Assembly (NCBI RefSeq): GCF_963678975.1
Contig: NC_089272.1
Location: 62,136,574 to 62,200,573 of the forward strand
Reading direction: 5' to 3'
Origin: Dysidea avara
Lineage: Eukaryota > Porifera > Demospongiae > Dictyoceratida > Dysideidae
Length of the DNA: 64,000 nt
This document shows positions 49,026-61,320 of the stretch, piece after piece (position 1 is the first letter of the stretch; each line of letters opens with the position of its first letter). The position numbers and the translations under genes were made by a program. Under the pieces are notes generated by a model. The model saw only the letters and a list, made by a program, of their open reading frames with translations. It searched no databases and was not told the DNA's origin.

Positions 49026-50504
49026 ATAATGTTACAAAAAATATAGACAAACAGATATAAAGAAAAAATCAGGACTTTTAAGTTTGATTAGGGATCATAA
49101 TACTGGAAACAAGGGAGGTCGCCTACACCTACAGATATACTCAGAACTCATGTGCTATGAATATGAAACAAAGTTTTTTGTCTTACTCTCCATAATATAG
49201 ATTATATTGATTTACACTATAGTTTTGAAGCAATTAAAACATGCATAAATTTTTATCAAACACTTTCACATCTCAGATCAATGGAGCCGCCCGGGCTACA
49301 TTTTGTGTGTAGCCCAGCTAGCCAGACTACATACAAATGTAGCCGGGCTACGACTGGGCAGTGATTATATAGACGTTGAGGCCGAAATTGATTGTGGGGA
49401 TCAATACGTGATTAGGATGCACAACTTGGATTTCGCTATGAAAACCACTCAGACGGAGAGCGTTTTGTTATCCTCGCAATCCTACGAGTTGAAAAACGTT
49501 GGGCTAAGGCGAAAACTAGTGCTATAACTTATTCATCAATCGTTTCCACATGTTTACGAATATGGACACGCCCCCATCATGACGCTATCACTCTGCATGG
49601 AGTAACCACTCTACAAGCAAGCTTACCTGTCTAGGTCTTTAGTGAACTGCATACTTTTTCTATAAACGATTCAATAGCACTGATTAAAACATTAAACTTG
49701 TGTAACGGAAATTCTCCGTGATATCTCTAGCATATGTCAGTTTATCATAACTGAATGTAACCAGAACGTACTAGCTGCTGACCCATAATCGACAATTTTA
49801 GGTATGCATATATAATACATCCAGTGGCTGCACTTGTATTGGCTTGGGTGATTGATTGCCCTGTACAGGCTATCAGCCTAATAAGTGTTACATATTAGCT
49901 GTAACACGGGGCATATATATCAGGCAAAGCCCTCATGCCCGTGTTACAACTATTACATGTAGAACATGTAAATTTTACCTAGTGCAAATAAAACTCTGTG
50001 AAAACAACTGGTTTTCATTTAGCCAGTCACATTTCCAAGAATTCTTTAATACCCAATGTGGCCTGAGGTGTGAAGAACAAGTGGCCTGTGGTAAGCAGTC
50101 CAAGACCTAAGGCCTTTTTGGAGTGGCTAGCTAGGTGCTAGATGCTTAGGCACTGAACATCTCTGCAAAGTATGCAGTTATGCTTAGTATTATCTACAGT
50201 GTCCAAGGTTATAATTATATAGGTTAACAAAGTTTGAGTTCCTTATGGTAAACAGTTTTGGATTTACAGTGCATGATGCTACTCAGCTAGTAAGAAATGT
50301 CTTTTTTGCAAGATACATGTAAAATCATGCTAGATCTCGCAAGACGACAAACTTGCTAGAATGTCAAGCTTATAATTCTTGCTAATCATTGTTAACTTGC
50401 AAGAGTTTAATCAACTCTAAGATTGATTGCAAGGTACACACTACTTGTAAAAATATAAACTTTTTGCAAGTACAAAATATGTGTTCTGCAAACAGTATTG
50501 GTAT
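49026..50504. other. Repeat-like sequence with one short frame
   Basis: 49303-49527 is open (DYIDVEAEIDCGDQYVIRMH) but matches no family I know and starts with GTG inside a GGGCTACA-rich repeat. At 49896-49945 GTAACACGGGGCATATATAT and ATGCCCGTGTTAC form an inverted pair, suggesting a small element. No gene can be supported. Confidence 0.35.
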
Positions 50505-51171
50505 TAGAGGTGTACCGATAATCGGATCGGCTATAATATCGGCCACCGATATGGTAATTTTTACCAATATCGGTATCGGTACAGAACAGCAGGAGGACCG
50601 ATATCGCTACCGATATTTATACACTAGCAATAGTTTGTACATAAACGGATTGTGCATTTGTTTTCTACATTATTCATGTGGCTCTTTAGTGCCAGTGGCT
50701 TATTATTCACTCTGAAACAAGTGCTACGCTACGAGAAGCCATATAAAAACACGCGATTCTACTGTCTGTTGCTGGAAAGCTTATCACAGTATTTATAAAT
50801 GAAGCAGTTATAGAGTACCTTGTAATAAAAGGAAGGGTCACAGGATAACCAAGGAAACTTGCTGTACCAGCTTTCTCACAAACCATTAGAATGTAGAGTA
50901 ATGCAGAAATATCCATATAAGGCTTCATGGGAGTATACATAAAAATGTTTGTGGGTGCCTAATTGTCTGGATTGCACAATAGAAACCCAAGCTGTATACC
51001 ACCACAGGCAGAGTATAGCAATGAATACATGCACATGTTGTTGTAGGGTAGGTAAATGTACACTTTTAACTATAATGCAAATATCGGATCAATTATCGGT
51101 TATCGGCTTCATTTGGTGACATCAATATCGGATATCGGTACATGCAAAAAAACCACATCGGTACACCTCTA
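50505..51171. mobile_element. Non-autonomous hAT with 8-bp target duplication
   Basis: TAGAGGTGTACCGATAATCGG-like left end and CATCGGTACACCTCTA right end, flanked by exact ATTGGTAT (50497-50504 and 51172-51179). ATCGGTATCGG-type repeats fill the subterminal parts. The interior has no transposase frame. Confidence 0.9.
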
Positions 51172-51185
51172 ATTGGTATATGTGA

Positions 51186-51335
51186 TAGGATGGATGGCTG
51201 TGGTATTCGGGATTAATAGTGTAAGCATTGTAAATAGGAAGGAGTAAAATAGTGCGAGACAAAGCTGAGCACTATTTCCTTCCTGTATACAATGCGAGAA
51301 CTATTAATCCAGAATACCACAGCCATCCGTCCTAT
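51186..51335. mobile_element. Hairpin MITE
   Basis: TAGGATGGATGGCTGTGGTA...GGATTAATAGT pairs with ACTATTAATCC...TACCACAGCCATCCGTCCTA around a centre near 51265; inner GGAAGGA/TCCTTCC also pair. It lies seven bases beyond the hAT target site. No coding content. Confidence 0.8.
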
Positions 51336-51769
51336 TGCAAATTAATCCGACAACCATAGCAACTGTTACTAGTCAACAGAAATTCAAAAATAACCACTGC
51401 AAAAGACTAATCACACTTAGCAACTGTTGCTATGGTCTCAAAGTGACTTTACCTTAGCAACAGCTACTTAGCAACTGTTGCTAAGCAACCACATTGTTGC
51501 TATACTGTGGGGTATCTATCACTATGGTAACACTAGTTGTCAAGTCGGACATTACTTCTAATAGAAACACACCACACTGTTTTAGCCAATCAAATTAGTA
51601 TTACAGGTTTTAGTTAAGGGACCTTGACAAACAAGTGTAATAGTAATTCTATTGGCTAATCGCTTGACATATTTCAAAATAATACATCAAGGTGATATTG
51701 AGAGTGTTATACTGTAACACATTCACTTGTTGGATTAAATACTTCAATGCACACTGCTACTATCTGGTT

Positions 51770-52460
51770 TGCCTACACAGTGCGTTTGTGGTAAGGGATT
51801 CTCTGTGGACCATGCTATGAATTGTCCCACTGGTAGTTATCTCACCCTTAGACATAATGAATTAAGGAACTTTACTGCTGATGCCCTATCAGAAGTGTAT
51901 TCTGGTGTGTGTGTGTGTGTGTGGAACTTTCATTACAGACCCTTTCAGGTGAAACACTCACATACTCAACTGCAATTGCTGAGGATGGGGCTCGTTTGGA
52001 CGTCTCAGCTGATGGGTTCTGGGGTGGTCAACACCAGAGGACTTTTTTTGATGTCAAGGTTTTCAACCCAACTGCTTCATCATACTGCACCACTCCAGTG
52101 TCTTCACTGTATCGGCGATTTGAGAAGGAGAAATGCAGAAAATATGAGCAAAGGATCAGAGAAGTTGAGATGGGCTCTTTTGTACCACCATTAGTGTTTT
52201 CCACATTTGGTGGAATGAGTGAATGTACTAATGTTGTTTACAAACGTCTGGCCTATTTGCTATCTTTGAAAAGGGGTGTTCCTTACAGTAGTGTTATGGC
52301 CTGGCTACTCTGTCGCCTTAGTTTTTTGCTGCTGCGTTCAGCAATTGCCTGTCTCAGGGGAGCATGCTCCCACAGTGGCTGCCCGGCCAGCCATAGGGCT
52401 CTTGACCTTGCTCTGATAGAAGGTCAGGTGCCTTTCCCTTAATCCAATAAATTTTTTAGT
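51770..52460 (+). mobile_element. LINE 3' fragment with restriction-like endonuclease motif
   Basis: Frame one (from about 51769) has the zinc-finger-like CVCGKGFSVDHAMNC. After a TG microsatellite near 51905-51923 the second frame carries GARLDVSADGFWGG and RTFFDVKVFNP, in which D...DVK fits a PD-(D/E)XK-type nuclease, then FEKEKCRKYEQRIREVE and AWLLCRLSFLLLRSAI. This order (CCHC then nuclease at the C-terminus) is known from R2-like non-LTR retrotransposons. AATAAA lies just after the stop (52446). The reverse transcriptase part is missing, so the copy is 5'-truncated. Expansion of the TG run explains the frame change. Confidence 0.72.
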
Positions 52461-53276
52461 CTTTCTTTTGGCTAGCACTTCAACATCTAGTGCTAGGGGT
52501 GGTGGCAAGGGGTGCTGGATACCTCAGAGAAAAAAAATTAGATTAAACACTACGTATCTCAATGAAATTATGCATATTTGTTGTACAGAGTGCAACAAAA
52601 AACATTTTTGGCAGAAATAGCAGAGTATAGAAAAAAAAATTTCCTAACACGACACAATGACTGCTCTATTAGAGTATTTTAATGTTCTATTAGGGCTTTT
52701 GTTAGTTTACTCCTACAAATAATATCAGCAAGATCTCATGCACTACCAGTAGGCTTAACACATCCTTTTAGTTAAATGAGAAGAGCTACACCCTCTTCCA
52801 TCAATTATTCTCTTTGATACCTATTTTGCTTACAAGCATCCCTATAATTCTGGAGTTAACCTAGCAATTGGAGATATATAATTCTCAAAAGTATACCAGC
52901 ATATTAGGTGCAGGTCTAAGAGTTGGAAAACAGTCAAATAACTTGCCCTTGACATGGATACTTACTGATAGACAGATCATTGAAAACTGTAGTGATTTTA
53001 GTACTCCAGACAAACGCTTCAAGGAAGATGAACAGAAAGTAAAACATTTTCCACAAAAATACAGCATTGGCAGAGCGCTTGTCTCAAGACTAATACAGCA
53101 CTCGGCTTCAAAAAATGTTGTATTAGTCTCTTGACATGCCCCCTTGCATTGTATACATTTGTTTTAAGTAATAACTGCAGTGCATATGTGAGCAGAATGC
53201 ACAGGCTGACCTTCTACCTAACAGTGATGATCAAAGTGTGTGCAACACGTACACAATACATGCAACAATCACTTAC
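52461..53276. other. No clear gene; possible B3 3' region
   Basis: The B3 last exon would be expected here on the minus strand but could not be assigned. CAAGACTAATACAGCA and TGTTGTATTAGTCTCTTG at 53085-53134 form a hairpin. CTCTATTAGAG motif at 52658-52678. Confidence 0.35.
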
Positions 53277-56200
53277 CTAGTTGTTCACGAATTCTGTCCA
53301 ATAATGTGCTAACACATTCTGATGATTTAACAGTAATGGTGTGATCACTTTCATGTGATTCCACAAATATAGTGTATATCTGCAAGACAACAAGTAGGAG
53401 AATATGCGCTACTTTCCTACAAAAGAAAATTGTAGGGAAGTGTACTACTCAAACAATCCCCCCCCCCCCCCCCCCCCCCCCCTTATGAAAAATGAACAGC
53501 TACTGATAGAAGATCATACAGTATGATAGTACAGTATATTATGTGACTGGATCTGGGTAAATTGGTCTTATTGCCCATGTCAGCAGATTCAATTTTTCAC
53601 CAAGAACACAAAGGTACATCAATATCTAATTTTCACAATCAAAATCAGCTAAACGTTAGTGGTCTGCTTTTACTGGCTGCTTTTCCCAAGCCCAGTGGCA
53701 ATCCATACGTGCAGTATGGGGCCTTAAAAGAGCTCCAGTCAGCCTGGGGATGGCTGTATGTAGCTGTACAGCTCTGTGATGTTGAATAAAGACTTGTGCT
53801 GCAAACTTTCTTCCATTTAAGCCAGTTTTGAGATCTGAAGAGCCCATAACTTGGCCTAATTCATCCCTACACCTTCCTTTTCAACTTTTTAATACAGCCT
53901 CTTGCCCTCCTTCCGGGCCCTTACCTCCCTCCTCTTTTGGAGCTCACCTGATACAGGTTTAAAAATTATCTAAAATGGTGGGAAACTTAGCTGTTGGTTA
54001 CTTGCACAGTGGATGCTCTGGAAGGTAAGGAATTGGTACAAAACGTGTGAAAATTTGGTACACATAGCTTCAACCATTGGCGAGCTACCAACACACTAAA
54101 TACTTAAAAATGGCATTTCTTGATAGACAATAAGACCGGTTTTCCCAGACTGGGTCACATATTAGGTATCATAAAGGTCTGGCCAAAAATATTACCTAAA
54201 CACCAGCCTCACAATACCTTCATGGTGACTTGGCAGTATTGGTGAGGCATAACCAAGCCCAAAAGTGCTTTCAATATGACCTGAAACACTTTCAAAAAGT
54301 TGCTACAAAAATATTTTCAGAAATTTTTTTTATTCAGGAGAATTTTCCACTGACTGACTGACTGAGTGATGTGAGTAACTTGATAATAGCTACGGCTACG
54401 GGCTCGATTTTTCGCTGTTCAACGTTGCTTTAGCCAAACAGTAGTGCTAGGCAATATCACGATATTATCGTATATCAGGATATTTATTTCTGATGTTGTC
54501 TTCAAATTGCAATATTGTAGTATTTCAGTAATTTTCTGTACTTAGTGTAATTCTACATATTTATGCAATTCTTTGATGAAAGTACTAGTCATATCCAAAA
54601 AAGTGCTGGTTATATATCTCTTAGAAAATTTTTTGCTATACCACCTAAGTATGGATACCATGATATTTAGTAATATCGTGATGTTTCAAGCGGTGATATA
54701 TCACTGGTAGGAAATTGTGATATCGCCCAGCTCTACCCGACAGGTGCCTTTTAGCATATTGTAGTAGCATGCTTCATGTCCCATTTATCTTTGCAGACAT
54801 TGCAAGATGTTGATTTACAGTAGCACCACATGATGGCTTCCCTTTGCTTGATGGAAATTGTTCGAGTTTTCTGTTGTGACTGGGTTGATTGCAGAGGTCC
54901 TCCTAGTGTTCTTCGTTTGTAGTGCTATGTAACAGGCTGAACATAATCGAAAATGAAGCATAATGGCCACTTAACAATTTCAGTATTTGATAGTTGGGGC
55001 ACATGTTCAGACAAAAACAATAAGCCTGGTACCATTCTATCCATTCTAATACGGTATGCATGGTTCAACTGTCATAATAATGTTACAAAAAAAACTAATT
55101 CAGTTACAAACAAGTCACCCTCTAGAGAGTTCAACTACAAACAAGTCATACTGAAGAAATTTCAGCAGCAAACAAGTCACCCTAGCCTGTAGAGAGTTTA
55201 GCTACAAACAAATCACCCTGTGGAGAGTTCAGCTACAAACAGGTAGGGACCCACCTATTACGTTCAAAATTTTACCAATTATGCTATGCTGCACTGCATG
55301 CTCAAAATTTTTGCCTATTACACTCAAATTACGCTTAAGCTTTATGTCTCATTTCCCATGTTTTGCTAATAAATTTGCAGTTATGGGCATATAATAAGTG
55401 GCTGAAGCACATCTTTGCTCTTCAAAATGTATGTGATAGAAAAGATTGATATACTCTAATAGAACAGTCAGCTGCCTGATTGTTCTATTAGAGTATATCG
55501 ATCTTTTTTCTGATATGTATTTTAACCATCAAGGATTTGTAGTATGGCTCAAATATTCTTCCTATTATGCTAGCATTATGCTCAATGCTTTCAGGCATCT
55601 ATTATGCTTATAATTATGCCAGAATAATTAGCGGGTTCTACATTTTTGCTGTAAAATAATTTTTGTATGCAAAAATTGAACAAAAATTTCTTGCTATTTT
55701 TTGTACAAAATTTTAGAAAGATATAGAGATATATACTCCATTCACATACAGTGTAAATTATACAAAAATATTTTTAAATGAAAGTTTTTTACGAAAATAA
55801 AGCAAATTAAGCACCAGCTTATTATGCTGTTCATTTTACTTCAATCCCACTGAATTTCTACATCAAAGTAAAAAGCTGGAAGTATACTGTAGACTCCGGT
55901 TATTAGGTGCACATGGTTATTAAGAGCATATTTCCTGTTAAGCGCATATGGTAGACTTGTGCTAGACACCTGTTTGTTAAGCGCATATGATTGAAATCGT
56001 CTCTGCAACCTCGTACTACATAGAATTGCAGCAAAAAATTGTCAGAGTGAATCAGACATGTCATAGCACACTCGATGCCTCACCAGGCTTGTGTCTAGCA
56101 GATACTGCCATCTGTAATAACGATAGCTGTAGCTACCTGACTTCTAAGGATTTCCTTTTCCACGACTGAAGCAATTTATTTACTGGTGTTCAAATCGCTT

Positions 56201-59200
56201 CCCTCCTAGCAGAAATTCCTTACCGTAATTTATAAGCACATGCGCTTAACAAGCATAGTAAATTTCACAAATAATTCCTCCAAAAATTATAAGCACATGT
56301 GCCTAATAACCAGAGTCTATGGTATGGTAGCTAAACCCCAGCGCATATAAGACAACATATATTTGCACATTCAGTTCAGAAGCCTTACACATTATAATAC
56401 TACATATTCAGCAAAAATTAAAGCCTAAAACTACAAGTTCAGCAAAAATGAAGCCACACACAACTTACAAGCTTATTTGGCCGTATTAACACTTGTTTGC
56501 AACTTGACTGCTTCAAAGTCCCCTCCCCCCCCCCCCCCCCCCAGTTGTAGGATATCTAGTTATCCTACTCATGGTGGGGTTTACTTATAACATATTGTGC
56601 TATGCTGCAGTGCTCAAAAAGTTTACCTATTCTGCTCACAATTCTGCTCAAATTTTCCTGTAGAGAGTTCAACTGCAAACAGATTTCCATTTGGAATATT
56701 CAGCCACAAACAAGTCACCCTGTGGAGAGTTCAGCTACAAAAACCACCCAGTAGAGTGTTCAGCTACCAACAAGGCACCATGTAGAAAGTTCAGATACAA
56801 ACTAATCACCCTGTGGACAAGTCACCCTGAAGAAGATTTCAACTACAACAAAGTCACACTTTAGATAGTTCAGTTACAAGCAAGAGAGACCATTAATCAC
56901 CCTGTGGAGAGTTCAGTATTAAACAAGTGACCCTGTAGAGAGTTTAGCTACAAACATTAGAGTAGAATTCAGGTGCAAAAAACCACCCAGTAGAATGTTC
57001 AGCTACGAAAAGTCCCCCTGTAGAGAGTTCAGCTACAAGCACCCTGTGGAGCGTTCAGCTATAAACAAGTCCCCTTGTAGATAGTTCAGCTACAAAAAGT
57101 CATTCTGAAGAGAGTCCAGCTACATTAGAAGTCACTCTGTTGCAAGTTCAGCTAGATACAAGTTACCTTGCAGAGATTTCTGCTACAAGTGATAATTTTC
57201 ATACAATATTAATTTTGTAAACAAAATGCATCATTATAATAAAGTATCCAGAGAATTCAGGTCTTGATGTCTTCCTCCTTTCTGCAGCAAAGAAAAAGAC
57301 ATGTAAAAGAAACTCCAAAGCTGGCCTCAGGCTGGCTTTGGAGTATACAAATATATAAAGAAGTGATATCTATACAAAAGCAGCCAAGCTGTGAAAAAAG
57401 GGTGTTCAGGCCAGGGTGAGAAAAGATGTGAAATCAAAGGTGGTGGCCAAGAAATGACTGTGATGGTAGGTTAATGGTAAAAATTTTAATAACGACAATT
57501 TAGGCAAATCTGGTGTTGATTCCTAGGCAACACAAATTCACCTGAATTGTCATTAATAAAGTTTTTTGCCATTAACCTACCGTCACAGTCATTTCTTTGC
57601 TGCCACCTTGATTTTGCATCTTTTCACACCCTGGATTTTTTGGGACTGCACCCTTTTTCACAGCTTGGCTGTTTTTGTATAGACAGAATGTTCTAGAACA
57701 ATCTAGAACTTCTATTGGTAGAACTTTGCTTACTTCAATATTTGGTAATATTATTGTACATGCATGGTAAGTGCACATTTACAATACCAGGGCTATAGAA
57801 CAGTAGAGCGGTGCAGCATCACTCTACTTTACTCAAAATTCTTTTGATGTGATACAAAATGTATATAATTAACAAATTGACTTTGATGGTGGTAGCAATT
57901 TGACAGCTTTACCGCTGTACTTCATTTTTCTGGGGAAAGGTCTGAATACTAGACTGATAACTTTTTTATACCAGTAAACTATGGCAAAGTGAATATTGTT
58001 TACAGTGTAGTGAGTTTTGTCCAACAGATGTGATCTATACAGCTAAAATATGCTATGCTCGAAAATAATTTGTCAGTCCAATGCTTGCTGTAGAAAATAA
58101 CTGATGGAAAGTTTGACAGGGACCTAACGTAAGAATAGATCTACTTGTAGGCACATACGTACTATAAACTATTTTGTGCATGTACATGGACTTGAAAAAA
58201 TTTTCAAACATTGAAAAAGAAGAATAGAAATTGTGAATTGTGATCATGAAAAAAAACCTATTAGGGATGAATAAGGGATTGCTGAGGTGGTATTGTAAAC
58301 TGCAAATTTCTTATTATTTTTTATTCTTCTATCAAGGAAAGTGCACATTATCACCTTGGCGATCTCTTCTCATCCCTATTACTTCTTCTTTATTCACAAT
58401 CACAGCTAGCAATTCCCCTTGTTCTTGTTCAAATTTAGAATTATTTGTTCCCTAGTAGGAATAATAATTTTCCAGTATGTATATTTAAAGAAAGGGCATC
58501 ATACTTAGACTGGTTGCACCTCTGCCTGGCCATTCCCCAACCCATATGTATAACCTACCACTTGCATACTTATGAATTATACCTGTTCCTATCTATTCAT
58601 ATTCTAGTGACTATTTATTGTACCAGGAGGTGACATCTCTGTGTCTATTCACAGGGGCGGGTCCAGGAGCTGGCAAGGGGAGGGGCACAAACAGGGTAAG
58701 TTATAGGTAGTTGGGAGAACCAGATTCCCTAGTTCAGTGCTACATTTTTGAAGCAGCAAATAACCACCTCTTAGTAGTGTCTCACTGTTGATTTTTGCCA
58801 TTTTGGCCATCAAGGCTCTGAATGTCTTAAACAACAGCAACACGATAATTATTTTTAGAGGCGCTTAGAACGGACCAAGGTGCTGGGTGACAATCTTACA
58901 GTTAGTTTAACTTTCGTTCGCTTTGGTTTCAGGTGAATTTGTAGTAAAATGTGCATATTTTCATAAGCTGATCTTGGCCTGACAAAGTTTAGAAGCTATT
59001 TTAATCAGAAGCATGGCTGCCTCCTCCACAAGGTGTGTGTGTGTGTGTGTGTGGGGGGGGGGCATTTTGCCCAAATGCCCCATCCTGGATCCGCCATTGA
59101 TTCACATGAAGAAAGAAGAGAGCGATCATAAAACATAATGAAATATATAAGCAATAATACTTAAATTGCACAAATTAATAACATAAAAATTACTACATGT

Positions 59201-60214
59201 ACTGTACAACATATTTTGCCTTATATGGTCATTATACAGGCCTGTAGTTACACAGTATACACAAAGACCTATACAAGCTATTCATGTGTATAGTTTCAGA
59301 TATACATTTAGTTTATATTAAGGCACAACTCTGAACAAGACACTTAGCTATTCACAGGCTGGGGGAATGCAAAACACGAATGGTCTAATAGATAACAAAC
59401 TATGTGGCTATAGTAAGAAAATGCCGATATCAAGGAGGGTCTTAAATTCACTGTCAGCTACAATTCTGAGAGGCCATGCATTTAGGCCAAGCAAACTTAA
59501 TTACTTGTTTCTCATCCACAAAAATTCGGTTGCAGGAGGTCATTTTTCATTATTCATTAAATACTCCAAATCAAGCGAACTAGTACTTATGATTTAGTAC
59601 CGTTTATGAGGTACAACCGTGCTGTAAAATTATAGTCAGCCTTCTTAGCATCAAAATACGTGTGCAGGTGATCAAAAGCAGCAGAAATGAAATTAGAGGT
59701 GGGGTGTGGGCAGGGATGAGAAATAATTAATCAAGTTTGTCTGGCCTTAATTTGTGTCACACTGATGGATGCCGCCCATCATGTCATAGACAAAATTAAA
59801 TTTCAAACATTTATATGCATGTTGTACCTCTTCTCGGCCACTCCCACATGGCATAGCTACTTCATTAGCAGCTGCACACTCTCCAGCTATACTTTGTTTT
59901 GAATTGTTTATCTGTTTCATATCATCCAGTGTGACTGTTAGCTCCTTTACTAACTCTGTATGTCCAGCAACTTCAGCTGATTGCTCTAAACATTGAAGAA
60001 ACTTCTCAAACCATCCATTATTCTTCCTTGGTAGTATATAAACAAGGTATTCAGTTTTCTCTTGTTGAGTCTTCGACATGTTCATTAACATTTTAACATT
60101 ATCCTTCGTCAATAGATTGCTGGCATTCAGGTGAGGCACGACAGCACTGATATCCAGCATGTCCTTAATGGCTGGGGAACAGATTTGAAGTACCTTCTTT
60201 TGCAGTTCCTCCAT
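53277..60214 (-). CDS. B3: small CARD protein, downstream partner of A3
   Basis: Minus-strand exon 60214-59828 (129 codons from ATGGAGGAACTGC, donor GTACAA) and exon 53379-53277 (IYTIFVESHESDHTI... IREQL, donor GTAAGT) have the same lengths and phases as B1 and B2. The CARD exon differs from B1 at only about six of 129 residues. The intron is 6.4 kb because it has taken in the tandem array, palindrome and several transposons. The last exon is not identified. B3 starts 455 bases after the A3 stop on the same strand, keeping the A-B order in an inverted unit. Confidence 0.78.
53459..53482 (+). repeat. Poly-C run
   Basis: An uninterrupted run of more than 20 C. Similar runs are at 24730-24743 and 56521-56542. 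Confidence 0.95.
53483..54159. other. B3 intron, no recognisable element
   Basis: A 75-codon plus-strand frame (53562-53789) shows no family resemblance. Sequence near 54110-54170 (GACTGGGTCACATA) may be the end of another element. Confidence 0.35.
54160..55045 (+). repeat. Dispersed repeat family R, copy 2, with nested hAT-like element
   Basis: Second copy of the repeat at 48450-49025. At 54443-54737 it is interrupted by a small element with inverted ends GTAGTGCTAGGCAATATCAC and GTGATATCGCCCAGCTCTAC. Flanks CCAAACAG and CCCGACAG may be a mutated 8-bp target duplication, which suits a non-autonomous hAT. Confidence 0.75.
55085..57190 (-). repeat. Tandem array, reverse orientation, interrupted by insertions
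   Basis: Units TGTAGAGAGTTCAGCTACAA with ACAAGTCACCC occur at 55085-55245 and 56655-57190. They are the reverse complement of the 15355-16215 units. The array is split by 55246-56654, which holds ATTATGC-rich repeat sequence (with paired CTCTAATAGA motifs at 55450-55498), a MITE and a poly-C run. Confidence 0.85.
55882..56330. mobile_element. Pogo/Tigger-like MITE within the array
   Basis: TATACTGTAGACTCCGGTTA and, at the other end, TAACCAGAGTCTATGGTA are inverted copies, extended inward by TTAGGTGCACATGG against GCACATGTGCCTAA. Several GCGCATATG repeats inside. No transposase. Confidence 0.7.
57295..57690. mobile_element. Palindrome of the composite family, second copy
   Basis: GCAGCCAAGCTGTGAAAAAA pairs with TTTTTCACAGCTTGGCTG, and ATGACTGTGATGGTAGGTTA with TAACCTACCGTCACAGTCAT. 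It matches the palindrome at 14945-15300. The short GC-rich part AAAGCTGGCCTCAGGCTGGCTTT lies between palindrome and array, as CCGGCTTTGAGG does in the other copy. Confidence 0.8.
57691..58651. other. B3 intron, no recognisable element
   Basis: AT-rich sequence; short frames at 58053-58633 have no family resemblance. Confidence 0.4.
58652..59099. mobile_element. CAGGGGCGG element with 5-bp target duplication
   Basis: Begins CAGGGGCGGGTCCAGGAG and ends CCTGGATCCGCCATTG, flanked by ATTCA on both sides (58647-58651 and 59100-59104). A (GT)n-G(n) tract is near the right end. Non-autonomous. Confidence 0.8.
59100..59827. other. B3 intron, no recognisable element
   Basis: A 76-codon plus-strand frame at 59367-59597 has no recognisable domain. 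Otherwise AT-rich. Confidence 0.35.
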
Positions 60215-61076
60215 AATTGTCTCGCAGGACGGGCACTCGATTGCGTGCCTAAGTCGTCACGACCGACAAACTAAATTTGGAAATGCTACTACTCGTCTAC
60301 TACAGAACGACCAAAGTATATGACCGTATGAATCTGATTCTGTGATTCAAAGAAAAACGGCCTTTTTGAACTGGGACTCGTTTCGTCACGGCAAACCCAC
60401 AATCTCGTGGCGTGGTCAAATGGCGCCAACATGCATGGGGCGCACGCAAGTAACAGGGATTTCCCAGGAAAAGTCCCCGCAGAACTACATGCTGAGTAAT
60501 GCGTTATGCTAGCTACACCACTGATCATGATTGGAAAAGCTAGATTAAATCATTAAAGAATCTCACGATTTCATGTCATAAAAATGACAGCATAAAACAA
60601 AGGTAGCAAGCAGCATGAAGGAGAAGGAAAAGAAATAATTATGATGTGGGTACACAGTAGTTTCTGTTTCATGTATCTGTCAGCACACGGACAGTGATAT
60701 AGCTATATCTGAAGATTCTTGATTCTCTTACGGACTTCTCGTGACACAATGGGAAATCCATCATCTCTATCTTCAGTCTCTTGGAGGGACTGAAATCTAT
60801 TTACAGAAAAGTTGAAATATTTCAAGTCAACCAAACATAACTCACTAAATTGCTTGCGAATCCTGGCTATTAATGACTCCACCGTTTCTGAAGGAAGTAC
60901 TTGCAATATGCCCACAGTGTCACTGCATTGTGAGTCAATGAAGACAAGGAATGACTGTAGAAGGAGCAATGAAACACAATTAGTCAGTTTACACAGCACA
61001 GAAAAACATTTGTCTCACAAAAACTGTTTATATTATGCATCAGTAGTATTGACAGCTATAACTTGCCAAGGGTATA

Positions 61077-61320
61077 TGTGACCGAATTTTGGAAAATCAC
61101 CCATATGGGTGCATTTGACATCTAAAATATTTAATGATTAAATCACAAACTTTATAGTGCAAATCTGCTTGTTGATGGTTTTAAGCCATTCTCAATACTT
61201 TAAATTACAAGAAAATTCTTGAAATATTTTCAAAACTGTGCCCTGCTCTTATTAGCAACCCACTAAATGTAATTATTCCATGCTCACCCATATGGGTGAT
61301 TTTCCAAAATTCAGTCACAC
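61077..61320. mobile_element. MITE in the A3 intron, TIR with internal palindrome
   Basis: GTGACCGAATTTTGGAAAAT then CACCCATATGGGTG at the left, CACCCATATGGGTG then ATTTTCCAAAATTCAGTCAC at the right. Flanking TA dinucleotides fit a Tc1/mariner-type target. Outer TIR bases recall the element at 34383-35025. Confidence 0.82.

Noticed and set aside
49303-49527. 74-codon frame as a host gene
   Set aside because: It begins with GTG in a repeat, has no recognised domain and no splice-site context.
51769-52442. Two separate protein-coding genes in overlapping frames
   Set aside because: Together they show one C-terminal LINE region (zinc finger followed by nuclease) broken by a frame change at a TG run, so they are one element fragment.
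53459-53482. Poly-C run as a possible regulatory or i-motif site
   Set aside because: Similar C-runs occur at 24730 and 56521 in repeat DNA, and length may be partly a sequencing artefact.
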